Source of the DNA: Hyaloraphidium curvatum
Lineage: Eukaryota; Monoblepharomycota; Hyaloraphidiomycetes; Hyaloraphidiales; Hyaloraphidiaceae
DNA: 64,000 nucleotides
NCBI GenBank assembly: GCA_025558095.1
Contig: JAIVFI010000030.1
Location: forward strand, 525,909 to 589,908
Direction: 5' to 3'
Every line of letters starts with the position of its first letter. The first letter of the stretch is position 1. The translations under genes were made by a program, and so were the position numbers. A model generated the notes under the pieces. The model was given only the letters and a program-made list of their open reading frames with translations. It made no database searches and had not been told where the DNA came from. This document shows, one piece after another, positions 30,754 through 40,207 of this stretch.

Positions 30754-32048
30754 ATGCAGGCGTCTCGCAGGCTCGTCAACGCGTCGACCGGCCTGGGCCG
30801 CGTCGCACTGATGTACTTTCTGCTCCGATGCCTCGCATCGCCTGTCCTGACGCCTTCTCGGACCCCTATCGTCCCCCGCATACGCGACCCGCTGTCTCAC
30901 CTCCCCGCCTCCCAGCACGGGCGGCGCCTCGGGGATCGGCGCCGAAACCGCCCTCCGCTTCGCCCTCGCCGGCTGCTCCTCCGTCTTCCTCGCCGACCTC
31001 CCCTCCCAGTCCCCCCTCGCCTCCTCGGTGCTCGCGCGGATCCGCGGCGCCGCCCCCGCGTGCCGCGCGTCCTTCCTCCCCCTGGACGTCACGAGGGAGG
31101 GCGAATGGATGGACGCGCTCGAGAGGGTGCACGAGGAGGCGGGGCCGCTGGACGTGCTGGTCAACTGCGCGGGTTACGTCAGGGGATGGCCGAAAGTGCA
31201 GGAACACCCGCTCGAGGTGTGGAAGGAGGTGATGGAGATCAACGCGACGGGGACGTTCCTGGGGTGCAAGCACGGCGTGGCGAGCATGGAGAGGAACAAG
31301 GTTGGGTGGGGCGGAGGGGCGGGAGGGGAGAGGTGCCGACTGGAACCGTCGTCGCGCCAGGTCGAGGAGTCCAAGAGCATCATCAACCTGAGCTCGATCA
31401 AGGGGCTCGTCGCGGGCCCCGACAGCCCGGCGTGTGGGGTCCCTCCGCGCTGTCACCGGGATCCGAGCTCATGCACCCTGGATTGCCGCAGACGAGGCGA
31501 GCAAGGGCGCCGTGCGGATGCTCACCAAGAGCGTCGCCCTCTGTCGGTCTCCCCCGCCGCTCCTTCGCTTACTCTTCTGACCGCGATCTATCTCCTGCAG
31601 CCTGCGCGCAGCAGGGCCTCAACATGTGGGTCCCTCCACCGCCGTGCCGCGCCGCTTTCTGCTTTGACGCCCCTCTCCCCGCCGCCCCCCGCCAGCCGCT
31701 GTAACTCCGTGCACCCCGTACGTGCCCTCGCCCCCCACCCCTCCCTGGCTAACCTCCCTGGCTACCCGGCCGCCCCATTAGGGCTGGATCCGCACCCCCT
31801 TCGTCGACACCTTCCTCAACGAGCTCGAGGCCGCCGAGGCCGCCAAGGCCGTCAGGCACGCCGAGTCGCTGCACCCCGTGGGCAGGCTGGGCAAGCCGAG
31901 GGAGGTGGCGGACGCGGTGGTGTTTTTGGCGAGCGAGGAGAGCTCCTTCGTGGGTCGGCCTCGCGTCCGCGGCGGTGCGGCGGCTGATCCGGCAAAGCAG
32001 ATGACGGGGAGCGAGCTGGTGGTCGACGGCGGGTACACGGCGCAATAG
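30754..32048 (+). CDS. Short-chain dehydrogenase/reductase (ketoreductase-like)
   Basis: A many-exon classical SDR. Exon 1 (30754-30812) joins across 30813-30915 to give GRVALITGGASGIG, the cofactor-binding motif. Exon 2 (30916-31300) holds LDVLVNCAGYVRG. Exon 3 (31361-31433) holds the catalytic Ser region IINLSSIKGL. The next junction rebuilds the catalytic YEASKGA (Tyr codon split T/AC at 31433/31492). Later exons give GLNIRCNSVHP, then GWIRTPFVDTFLNELEAAEA and, finally, SSFMTGSELVVDGGYTAQ-stop. All phases agree. The family reduces carbonyls with NAD(P)H; 3-ketoacyl reductases share this C-terminal motif. It follows the ketosynthase by 260 bases on the same strand, suggesting it reduces the condensation product (inference). 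Confidence 0.88.
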
Positions 32049-32056
32049 CCGGCCGA

Positions 32057-32677
32057 TCAGACGGCATCGGCGAGCGAATCGAACGCCCCAAGCCCCTTGT
32101 CGCCGACCCCCGGCGGGCCCTCGGCGGTGACAAACACCACCGGCGCCTCCTGCACCCTCCTGTCCAGCTCCATCTCCTTGCGGATGTCCACGTGCGTGAA
32201 GAACAGCAGGAAGACGGCCTCCCAGATGAGCACCCAGCCGACGATGTAGACCACCTCGCCGAGCAGCGTGGCGGCGAGCGGGTCGACCTGCGAGATGAAC
32301 CAAGCGGGGACCATGGTGGCGGCGCCGAACACCACCAGCACGAGGGCCTTGAGGTACCCGCGCCGCTTTGTCTTGCCGAGGTAGTCTGCCGTATGCCGCA
32401 TGTGCTCCCTGAACACGCCCGCCGCCACGCGCTCCCTCTCCGCGTCGCGCTCCCCGGCGGGCAGGTGCACCGCGATCCGCAGCCCCTTGGATTCCCGCAG
32501 TGCCAGCGCGCGCCGCTGCAGGAACGTCTGCAGGTCCGGGTGCAGCGTGCGCTGCGCGAGCGGCGCGTAGTCCCACGGCGAGAAGAGCGCGTCGAAGCGG
32601 GGCGCGCCGACGGCGATGTCGGCGGAGGGCGTGCCGGCCGCGCACGGCGGGCCGACGGCGACGATGAGGCTGCCCAT
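32057..32677 (-). CDS. Small membrane protein with two TM segments
   Basis: An intronless frame of 206 residues from Met 32677 (MGSLIVAVGPPCAAGTPSAD). Two hydrophobic helices lie close together: YLKALVLVVFGAATMVPAWF and VVYIVGWVLIWEAVFLLFFT, with a short loop between, forming a hairpin. The soluble N-terminus contains LRESKGLRIAVHLPAGERDA and the tail ends with a charged region. I do not recognise the family. Its stop lies only 8 bases from the SDR stop on the other strand, so the two transcripts must overlap. A link to the acyl pathway is possible but only positional. Confidence 0.65.
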   Translation of the reverse strand: MGSLIVAVGPPCAAGTPSADIAVGAPRFDALFSPWDYAPLAQRTLHPDLQTFLQRRALALRESKGLRIAVHLPAGERDAERERVAAGVFREHMRHTADYLGKTKRRGYLKALVLVVFGAATMVPAWFISQVDPLAATLLGEVVYIVGWVLIWEAVFLLFFTHVDIRKEMELDRRVQEAPVVFVTAEGPPGVGDKGLGAFDSLADAV

Positions 32678-33235
32678 TCGGGGTGTCGGGGATCGCGGAG
32701 GAGGAAAGGCCGAGCGGCGCCGGCCGGCCGCGTCCCAAACTCCCAACTCGGCATCCCGGCCGGCCGTCCCTCAGAACCACGGCATCCAGCTCTCCCGCCG
32801 CATCAGGACGGAGCCCCGCCCCGATGAACGCGGGAAGGAGAGGATCATCCGGCCGGCCTCGGAGGCGCTGAAAGGCGACGTTGGCGCTCGTTGGCCCCCA
32901 CGCCACTGTGAGATTCCCCATCCATTCAGCCATTCGCGGCAGAACGACATGAAAACGCATTATCGGCACACGCAGGGCCGTGATCACGTCATCGCGGCGT
33001 GCTGCTGCCTGCGTTCTTAGACGCCTCCCAAGGTCCCGAGGAAGAGAGCACCTCACGGTTCCCGCGAGAAGGCACTTCATACCCGCGGTCCGCCCGCGCG
33101 ATCTTCCGACTTTGATGCGTCGCCAGGAGGCCCTGGATGGATGGGACGGGCGGGGGGCAAATCCCCGTTCCGCCGTCCCGCCCCCGGGTCCCGCCCCCAC
33201 GAATCCAAACCCCGCCGGCACTCCCGTCGCCCGCC
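32678..33235. other. No supported gene
   Basis: Region between divergent genes: the 5' side of the membrane-protein gene and the upstream region of the threonine ammonia-lyase. The lyase frame is open without a stop back to 33137. Confidence 0.4.
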
Positions 33236-34543
33236 ATGCCCGCCGGCACTCTGCCCGCCTCCGTGGCGCCGTGCCCCGCCCCGCCGGTCACGCTCTCGGA
33301 CGTGCAGGCGGCGCGCGAGCTGCTTTCCGGGGTGGTCCGCCCCACGCCGCTCGAGCACTCGCGCGCGCTGTCGGACCGCCTCGGCTGCCCCGTTTATTTC
33401 AAGTGCGAGAATTTGAACCGCGCGGGGTCGTTCAAGATCCGCGGCGCGTACACGCGGATGGCGCGGCTCACCGCGGGGGAGAAGGCGCGCGGCGTCGTCG
33501 CGGCGTCGGCCGGCAACCACGCGCAGGGCGTGGCGCTGGCCGCGAAAATGCTGGGCATCGAGGCGACGGTGTTCATGCCGCTTGCGGCGCCGATCCCGAA
33601 ACTCGTGGCGACGCGGGGCTACGGCGCCAAGGTGGAGCAGACGGGGACCTCGGTGGACGAGTGCCTGGTAGCGGCCAAGGAGCACTCGGCGAAAACGGGC
33701 GCCGTTCTGATCCACCCGTTCGACCACGCCGACGTCGTCGCGGGGCAGGGCACCTGCGGCCTCGAGATTCTGGAGCAGTGTCCCGACGTGCGCACGATCG
33801 TCGTGTCGGCCGGCGGCGGCGGCCTGCTGGCCGGCATCGCGGCGGCGGTCAAGGCCACCCGCCCCGAGGTGCGCGTCGTGGGTGTGCAGGCCGAGCAGGC
33901 GGCCGCGTACCCGCCCTCCCTGGCCGCCGGCGCCCCGATCCCCCTGCAGAAGATGCAGACCATGGCGGACGGCATCGCCGTCGGCCGCCCCGGCGACGTG
34001 CCGTTCGCCCTCGTGCGCGACCTGGCCGATGGCATTGAAACCGTCAGCGAGGAGCAGATATCGCGCGCGCTGCTGTTCCTCCTGGAGCACGCCAAGCTCG
34101 TCGTCGAGCCCGCGGGCGCCGCCGCCGCCGCCCACCTGCTCTCGCTCCCCCACGCGGACGCCGCCGGAGGAGACATCGCTTCCTCTCCCACTTCGGCGGC
34201 GGCATCGCCCATCTCAGGGCCCGTTGTAGCCGTGCTCTCGGGCGGCAACATCGACCCCCTCCTCCTCCTCCGCATCATCCGCCACGGCATGGCCGCCGCC
34301 GGGCGGTACTGCTCCCTCCGCGCTCGCCTGCCCGACCGCCCCGGCAGTTTGGCGGGGCTGCTGGCCGACTGCGCCGCGGCCGACGCCAACGTGCTCGAGG
34401 TGGAGCACATAAGGACGGGCGCCTTCATCGCCGTGGACGAGGTGGAGATCGCGGTGACGCTGGAGCTCAAGGGGAAGGAGCACAAGGACGGGGTGCTGGG
34501 GAGGCTGCAGGACAGGGGGTACTGGATCGAGGTCGTCACTTGA
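33236..34543 (+). CDS. Threonine ammonia-lyase (biosynthetic-type with C-terminal ACT domain)
   Basis: One uninterrupted frame of 435 residues encodes a fold-type II PLP enzyme that deaminates L-threonine to 2-oxobutanoate (EC 4.3.1.19), the entry to isoleucine. The PLP Lys is in RAGSFKIRGA (about Lys67). SAGNHAQGVA binds substrate, the Gly loop SAGGGGLLAG holds the phosphate, and VLSGGNID is near the end of the catalytic part. A single ACT domain follows (RYCSLRARLPDRPGSLAGLL, EVEHIR). The architecture, with one ACT domain and ~400 residues, is that of bacterial (for example actinobacterial) enzymes, whereas the usual fungal mitochondrial enzyme carries two regulatory repeats. An alternative ATG at 33137 would add 33 Pro-rich residues. 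The lack of introns and bacterial form suggest transfer. Confidence 0.9.
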   Translation: MPAGTLPASVAPCPAPPVTLSDVQAARELLSGVVRPTPLEHSRALSDRLGCPVYFKCENLNRAGSFKIRGAYTRMARLTAGEKARGVVAASAGNHAQGVALAAKMLGIEATVFMPLAAPIPKLVATRGYGAKVEQTGTSVDECLVAAKEHSAKTGAVLIHPFDHADVVAGQGTCGLEILEQCPDVRTIVVSAGGGGLLAGIAAAVKATRPEVRVVGVQAEQAAAYPPSLAAGAPIPLQKMQTMADGIAVGRPGDVPFALVRDLADGIETVSEEQISRALLFLLEHAKLVVEPAGAAAAAHLLSLPHADAAGGDIASSPTSAAASPISGPVVAVLSGGNIDPLLLLRIIRHGMAAAGRYCSLRARLPDRPGSLAGLLADCAAADANVLEVEHIRTGAFIAVDEVEIAVTLELKGKEHKDGVLGRLQDRGYWIEVVT

Positions 34544-34914
34544 CGTGGAGTGGGCGGAGTGGCCGGGAGGCTATAGCCGACGGCGGCCGGAACGGGGTCT
34601 TGAGACTCGAGTGCGTACCCGTGTGTATTCTAGATAGATCGCCCTTTATGCTCAAGCCCGCGGTCTCAACTTCTACGGTGACCCCCCCCCCTCTTCACGG
34701 ACGGATTGCTTAGCCACACGGGTGCCGGCAGGATGATTGGTCAGCCGGCCGGACCCCAAGGACGCGAGTCACTCCCCGCAATGTGCGAGTCAGATCGCGG
34801 CTTACAAATCGGCCTCAGCATGATGCGGAAGTATTTCAGGGCGACGGCATCGGGCACACGGGCATCAGCAAACGCCGAAACGAAACGAAAGCACAACCAC
34901 CAACCGCCCGAGAC
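34544..34914. other. No gene seen
   Basis: Intergenic stretch with a short C-run near 34,682. It would include the promoter of the DUF2202 gene. No RNA gene was found. Confidence 0.4.
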
Positions 34915-35550
34915 ATGCGCGCCCCGATGCGCGCCCTCCTCGCCGCCGCCCTGTTTGGGGCGCTCCTTGTTCTTGTCCCCTCTGCCGGCGCATTGCCCGT
35001 CGCCCTGGCGCCCCGCGCGATAGCCCCCGCCGAGCTCGCCGGCCTCCTCCGCACCGCCGAGGAGGAAAAGCTCGCGTTCGACGTGTACACGGCGCTCGGC
35101 GCGAAATGGAACGCATCTACCAACGCGTTCGCCAACATCGCCCGCTCAGAGGCGCGGCACCGCGCCGCGGCCGTCTCCCTGCTCGGCACCTACGGCGCCG
35201 CGGACCCCGGGGCCGGGATGGCCCCGGGGGAGTACGCCGACGCCGGGTTCCGCGCCGCCTACGCGGACCTCGTGGCCAAGGGGACGGCGTCGCTCCGTGA
35301 TGCGCTGGAGGTCGGCGTGGGGATCGAGGAGATGGACATCGCCGACCTCGGGGGGCTGCTCGCCGGCGCGCAGGAGGCGGCGGTGAAGCTGCTGTACGCC
35401 AACCTGGTCGCGGGGAGCAACAACCACCTGGCGGCGTTCAGGAGGAACCTGGCTAAGCTGGATGGCACCGGAGCGGGTGTCGGGAGTGGCGGGCAGGGCG
35501 GGCGGGGCGGGCAGGGGGGCAAGGGGCGAGGGAAGGACGGGCAGGCCTAA
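34915..35550 (+). CDS. Secreted DUF2202-type ferritin-like protein
   Basis: The 211-residue protein opens with a signal peptide (MRAPMRALLAAALFGALLVL, cleavage after SAGA). The mature part is a four-helix ferritin-like domain of the DUF2202 type: AEEEKLAFDVYTALGAKWNA, FANIARSEARHRAAAVSLL, then GVGIEEMDIADLGGLL and GSNNHLAAFRRNL. The Glu, ExxH and second Glu positions are those that could bind a di-metal centre (inference from the family fold). It ends in a Gly-rich tail (GGQGGRGGQGGKGRGKDGQA). The family is known mainly from bacteria and archaea. Intronless, between two other bacterial-looking intronless genes on the same strand. The start is set by the signal peptide. Confidence 0.8.
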   Translation: MRAPMRALLAAALFGALLVLVPSAGALPVALAPRAIAPAELAGLLRTAEEEKLAFDVYTALGAKWNASTNAFANIARSEARHRAAAVSLLGTYGAADPGAGMAPGEYADAGFRAAYADLVAKGTASLRDALEVGVGIEEMDIADLGGLLAGAQEAAVKLLYANLVAGSNNHLAAFRRNLAKLDGTGAGVGSGGQGGRGGQGGKGRGKDGQA

Positions 35551-35864
35551 GCGTGGCGACGCCTCTCGGGAGACGACGTACAGGCCATGCGGAGTCCTCC
35601 ATTTGTACATACATTCATAGTAGATGCCGCTGAGCTTCGCTGGAGAACGGGGGACGGACGTCCGATTCTTGACTGATGCAGCCGAGCAAAGGAGGCACGG
35701 GCCTGCATTCAAGTGGCCGTGCGATGGCTTCGACGGCAGTTCCATTTCGATTTTTCGGACATGAATGCCTCCAACGAGTCCCACGAGTGAGTGAGTGAGA
35801 GTGACCTCCGGAGGGATCCCGGCGGGCCATCGTTGTTGCCCCGCACCGTCTCCCCTCCGCCGCG
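35551..35864. other. No gene seen
   Basis: Short intergenic stretch with lower GC than its flanks, including a GAGTGAGTGAGAGTGA run at 35,786-35,801 upstream of the acyltransferase start. Confidence 0.4.
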
Positions 35865-36590
35865 ATGGCGACCCCGCTGATCGTGCTCGGCGGCGCCAAC
35901 GGCCAGGGCCGCGACGTGGTCGACGCGCTGCTCGTGCTCGGCGCGCCGCTGCTCGGCATCCTCGACGCCGCGCACGCGACCGCGAAGGAGGTGTTTGGCG
36001 TGCCCGTGCTCGGCCCCCCGGAGGACTGGAGAACGTATGTGGACAGGGCGGCATTCGTGCTCGCGATCGGCGGCACCCGCGAGCGGCTGGCCCTCGGCGA
36101 CGCGGTGCTGGCCGCCGGCGGGCGGATCCGACAGGTCGTGCACCCGGCGGCCACCGTCTCCCCCCGCGCCAAGCTGGGCACCGGCGTCGTCCTGCTCGCC
36201 GGGTGCGTGATCGCGCCCGACGCCACCGTCGGCGATTTCGGCATCCTGAACGCGCGGTGCTGCGTGGACCACGACTGCGTGCTGGAGAGGGCGGTGCAGT
36301 TCGGGCCCGGGTGCAGCCTGGCGGGCAACGTGGTCGTGGGGGAGTGCGCCAACGTGGGCGTGGGGGTCAGCATGAAGCCGGGGGTGAGGGTGGGGAGGGG
36401 CGCGGTGGTCGGGGCAGGGTCCGCGGTGGTGAAGGACGTGGAGGCGGGCGCGACGGTGGCGGGGAATCCGGCGAGGCCGCTGCCCCAAAGGGGTGCGGGC
36501 AAGGGGACCGGCGTGGTCGAGGAGAGCAGCCAGGAAGGACGGGGAGCCCCCGCGGGAATGGACGGACGGGGCGGGCAGGGACGGCTGTAG
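35865..36590 (+). CDS. NeuD-like sugar O-acyltransferase (left-handed beta-helix)
   Basis: The 241-residue intronless frame starts MATPLIVLGGANGQGRDVVD, the Rossmann-like N-terminal part of the NeuD/PglD family, and reads LAIGGTRERL before the helix. From about residue 90 it is built of hexapeptide repeats (HPAATVSPRAKLGTGVVLLA, CVIAPDATVGDFGILNA, then VVVGECANVGVGVSMKPGV), ending with GAGSAVVKDVEAGATVAGNP. The active-site His of this family is expected in the CCVDHDCVLE segment, which is present. Bacterial members acetylate or otherwise acylate nucleotide-linked amino sugars or sialic acid. The C-terminal ~30 residues are Gly-rich and disordered. Its acceptor here is unknown. Third of three adjacent bacterial-type intronless genes. 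Confidence 0.82.
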   Translation: MATPLIVLGGANGQGRDVVDALLVLGAPLLGILDAAHATAKEVFGVPVLGPPEDWRTYVDRAAFVLAIGGTRERLALGDAVLAAGGRIRQVVHPAATVSPRAKLGTGVVLLAGCVIAPDATVGDFGILNARCCVDHDCVLERAVQFGPGCSLAGNVVVGECANVGVGVSMKPGVRVGRGAVVGAGSAVVKDVEAGATVAGNPARPLPQRGAGKGTGVVEESSQEGRGAPAGMDGRGGQGRL

Positions 36591-36667
36591 CCCCCTCACA
36601 CGGCACGGCACGGCACGACACGGCAAGCGATCGGGTATCTATAACATCCGTCCCCCATCCGCGACGT

Positions 36668-37747
36668 TCACTTGAGCAGGCTCCGCGCCAGCTGCTCCCG
36701 CGCCGTCTGCAGCGCCTGGCTCAGCGTCTGCTCCGACAGCGGGATGTCGGCCGCCGAGGGCTCGCGGCGGGTGACGCGCGCCGCGAGGATCGTGGGGTCA
36801 GACTCGAGGATGATCCTGCGGGGGGCGGGGCGGACGTGTCAGCTTCCCCGACCAAAGGACAGCGCGCCGGGAGCCCACCCCTCGTCGACGGTCTCGTCCA
36901 GGCACAGCATCGCCAGGTCCAGGTTCTCCAGCACCGTCCGCTTCTCCACCTGCCCGCGCAGCAGGATCCCCAGCGCCTCGGCGTAGCCGTTCATCACGCT
37001 GGCGAGCATGAGCTCGTTGCAGTCGGGCATGCCCACGGCCAGGAGGAGGAGGTCGACGATGGGGCGGTACGTGACCACGTGGCCCTCGAACATGATGATC
37101 TCGCCGGCTGTCAAAAGGGGGAATGGGGAAAATGGGGGTCAGAAGCGTTCGATAAGGATAGCGAGGGAGGGCCGGAGGGCGGCAATGGGCCAGCATGCTG
37201 GGGGGGGCGCAGGCTTCTGCGGATGAGCCGTCCGGGGCCCAATGCTGCCCCCGCAGTGCCGTCCGCCGCCGCTCTCCACCGAACCCCTTTTCAGGCGTCC
37301 GTCCGAGGGGGCAAAAGGGCCGGCGACGGGGCCCAGCGTCGGCGGCACGCGGGGAACCCCGCGGCCCCGCGTCCCCGTCCCGCCCCTTTCACGCGGCCTG
37401 CCGCCCCCCCTCCCCAACGCCCGCCTCCCGCAAGCACCCCCTTCCCCGCGCCCAGCGATTCCCGCCCGGCCTCCCCCGCCTCCCGTTAAACCCACCCTGC
37501 AGCCGCCGCGTCTTGTCCCACACGCCGCGCTCGAACGCCCGCTGCTCCTTCGCGCCCGCGAGCCCCGACGTGCCGGGCAGCGGGTAGTACTTTGCCAGCA
37601 CGCGCTTGCCCTCCGAGTCGAGGAGCACGACGGCGCGGACCGAGTAGAGGTCGAGGGGCTGCGCGGGTGGGGGGAGGGGGACAACGGAGCGGGTCAGCAG
37701 GGGCGGGGAGAGCAGAAGGCGCGGGAGGGACGCACGCCGACGACCAT
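36668..37747 (-). CDS. Coatomer subunit zeta
   Basis: Exons 37736-37747, 37496-37658, 36879-37107 and 36668-36815 join in phase to 183 residues, close to the usual ~177-200 of zeta-COP, a small adaptin-like subunit of the COPI coat in Golgi-to-ER traffic. Recognisable parts are SVRAVVLLDSEGKRVLAKYY, KEQRAFERGVWDKT, EIIMFEGHVVTYRPIVDLLL, NELMLASVMNGYAEAL, VEKRTVLENLDLAMLCLDE and the C-terminal ILESDPTILAARV...LARSLLK. The first exon is only 12 bases (MVVG). Introns use GTGCGT and GTGGG(T/C) donors. The duplicated block starts only 114 bases upstream of the ATG, so that event landed next to, but not in, this essential gene. Confidence 0.92.
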
Positions 37748-37861
37748 GGCGGCGGCGCCACGAGGGGAGAGGGGAAACGGGAGCGGACGTGTTTTGGGTA
37801 GGTGAGGTCTAAGGGACTCGGCGAGCACGGAAACTCGCTAACGCGGGCGGCCATGACGACC

Positions 37862-38051
37862 CGGCAAAGACTGGGATGTCGATGGTCTCATGGCCCGCCA
37901 GACCGGCCGTCTGCGCGCCGTTGGTCAGCGGGGGCGCGTACTGGGTTGCCAACAGCTTATGAACAGGTTCAAGGAAGCCTGTACCCGGCAGCTCGGCGGA
38001 CATCTAACCCCTCCCCTCTTCCCCGAATTCAATGTATATGGCGTGACGTGA
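37862..38051 (+). mobile_element. 3' fragment of a non-LTR retroelement (internal copy)
   Basis: These 190 bases encode the last ~62 residues of the retroelement protein found more completely at 59557-60723 (MARQTGRLRAVV... FPEFNVYGVT-stop). It differs from that copy at 37881, 37924 and 37966. The sharp left edge, with unrelated COPI-gene upstream sequence before it, is typical of 5'-truncated LINE-type insertions. Where the element's 3' end lies beyond the stop is not visible. Confidence 0.75.
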
Positions 38052-38231
38052 TGTATCGGGGTTGGGGGGCGCTCAGCGCCTGTGATAGAGATCTGACGAC
38101 CCGGAGTGGTACCGGCGGGCAGCTCTTGGCGCAGCGACTCTGGCAGCGCGACCACTCTGGCACCCGAGGAGGACGGGCAGGAATGATGCGGCATCGCAGG
38201 CTGGCTCTAGTGCCCGTGCCGGTGGAGGTTT

Positions 38232-38543
38232 CTACAAGCACCCGCCGGCGCTGTCCTTGCAGTAGAGAACCGCGCTCGGATCCTTGGCAACGCCAAACGG
38301 AGCGCACCCGTCCGAAAATGTGTCATGGCGTTGATTCTGCCTGCACCCAGACGTCGCTGCAATGGCGTACGGCTCCGCCACGGGCACCGTAGCCAGGAAC
38401 GTGGCAAGCGAGCAGTAGGGCAGAAGGCGGTCTATCGGCGAGGCACACATAGCCACGACAACACAACGGCCGGACCCAGACCATGTCCCATCCGGTCCAG
38501 CTGCCCATAGCCGTCTTTGGCAGGGCAACAGGGCGATGTCCAT
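38232..38543 (-). CDS. Possible small Cys-containing protein (internal copy)
   Basis: A 103-residue frame starting MDIALLPCQRRLWAAG with a hydrophobic stretch (LLPYCSLATFLATVPVAEPY) and six further Cys, ending YCKDSAGGCL. It lies downstream of the amine oxidase gene on the same strand and could instead be its 3' UTR. No family is recognised. An identical copy sits at 60904-61215. Confidence 0.25.
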   Translation of the reverse strand: MDIALLPCQRRLWAAGPDGTWSGSGRCVVVAMCASPIDRLLPYCSLATFLATVPVAEPYAIAATSGCRQNQRHDTFSDGCAPFGVAKDPSAVLYCKDSAGGCL

Positions 38544-38643
38544 GTCGGGATCCAAGCGTGACCGGCCGCGGGCGCCGGTACGCTTGCAGTCGCCGCGGGC
38601 GGGACAGATCGTCTGGAAGGCCCCGCCGGGTTCGACGCCGGCA

Positions 38644-40207
38644 TCACACCCTCGTCCTCGTCGCCACCACAACCGCCGCAGCCCTCCTCCCCGCCTCGTA
38701 CGCCCCGTGCACCGTCGACGGATACGGCCAGCTCCCCGCGTGCTCCCCCGCCATCTGCAGCCACGGCACCCCGCTCGAAGTGTTGAGCGGGCGAGCGATC
38801 TCGTCGTAGTCTGCGCGCGAGGAACCGGGCGCCATGAAGCTGTACGCGCCGAGGGAGAAGGGTTCCCGCGTCCAGGAGGTGACGGCGGAGAAGATGGGTG
38901 CGGGGAGGCCCGGGAAGGCCAGGCGGAGCTGAGCGAGGACGCGGGCGGCGGCGGCGGCGGGCGGCTGCGACTCGATCGCGCGCGCGAGCTGCCCGCCGGC
39001 GATGGCGACGACCACCGGGCTGCGCGCGGCGGGGCGGAGCGAGCGGAGGAGGACAAAGTCGTACGGCCCGCCGCGGACGTTGGAGGCGGCGAAGGTGCGC
39101 GGGCGGAAGGTGAGGGATTGGATCGATGCGGGGGGGAGGAGGGGGAGGGCCGAAGGGGGGAAGCGCAGGGCGATCTTGGCGAAGGCGCCGAAGCCGAGGC
39201 GCCGGATGGAGGCGAGCTTGGTGGCGGGGAGGGGTGGGGAGAAGGCGATCCGGTTGGCCTTCAGAACTCCTGCAATGGGGTGGAGAAGGGTGAGAGGTGT
39301 TTTGGTTCGGCGTGCGGCCTCCCTCACCTAGAGGGACGGTCAGGATGACGCGCGAGCAGCGGTACGGCCCGCGGCTGGTCGTCAGCAGCACCGTGTCTCT
39401 CACCAGCGCGACCCGCGACACGGTGACGCCGTAGGTGATGTTGAGCCCGGCCATGAGCGGGCGCAGGACCTCGAAGTAGCCGTTCCTCCAAAGCTGGCAG
39501 GGGGTAGCAGGGTGTCAGCAGAGCCGTCCCGGCCACCTTGCCTGCCGACGCACCCTATCGGCGCCGGGCACGTCGCTTGCCGAGTCGTAGTTCCACCCCG
39601 ACAGCTGCGAGGGGTCGGCCGCGTACTCGTTGGCGACCTGCACCGAGGCCTGGTACTCGCGCCTCAGCCGCTCCTGTTCCGGCTGCCCCCCCGTCGCGGC
39701 GTTGATGAGCTGCAGTAGTGTGGGGTCTCGGTCTGCATTCTCGGTTGCCGTCCGCTCCTCCTCGAGGGGCCCCTCGACAAAGGCCTCCCAGTCCCCGACG
39801 GGGTCGGCCTCGACCTCCTCGCCCGAGGTGAGGAAGCTCAGCCCGGCGTCGAAGTTCGTCACCGCCGACTGGGAAAACCGCGGGCTTGCCAATCTGAAAA
39901 GGGGCCCCGACGCGGCATCCCCGTGCAGCCAGGCGGCGCCCATGTCGACGGGGAACGGCTCGTTGCCCGCGGCGCCGTTGCCCATCGGAAGCGCCCACAC
40001 GCGGCCGCCGGCGCGCTGCCGCCCTTCGAGCACGACGGCGGGCACGTTGGCGGCGCGCAGGGCGGCCGCGGCGGAGAGGCCCGCCGCGCCGGCGCCGACG
40101 ACGCAGACCGGGTGCGCGCGGTTCAGAGGGAGCCGCTGGGCGTCCCCCGGCGCAGAGAGCGCCGCGACGGCGGCGAGCAGCGCCGAAAAGGCAAACGCGA
40201 GGCGCAT
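38644..40207 (-). CDS. Secreted flavin-containing amine oxidase (internal copy)
   Basis: Exons 39554-40207, 39328-39493 and 38644-39269 join in phase to 481 residues. A signal peptide (MRLAFAFSALLAAVAALSAP) precedes the FAD-binding dinucleotide motif VCVVGAGAAGLSAAAALRA and the RAGGRVWA segment. The C-terminal FAD contact region reads LQMAGEHAGSWPYPSTVHGA followed by YEAGRRAA, as in polyamine and monoamine oxidases, which oxidise amines with release of H2O2. The length and order agree with that family; the substrate is not predictable. It is likely extracytoplasmic. An exact second copy lies next to the telomere at 61316-62879. Confidence 0.88.

Noticed and set aside
38232-39056. 274-aa minus-strand ORF across the amine oxidase 3' exon
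   Set aside because: Its first two thirds are an Arg/Ser-rich shadow of the oxidase exon in another frame; only the last 103 residues are kept as a weak candidate.
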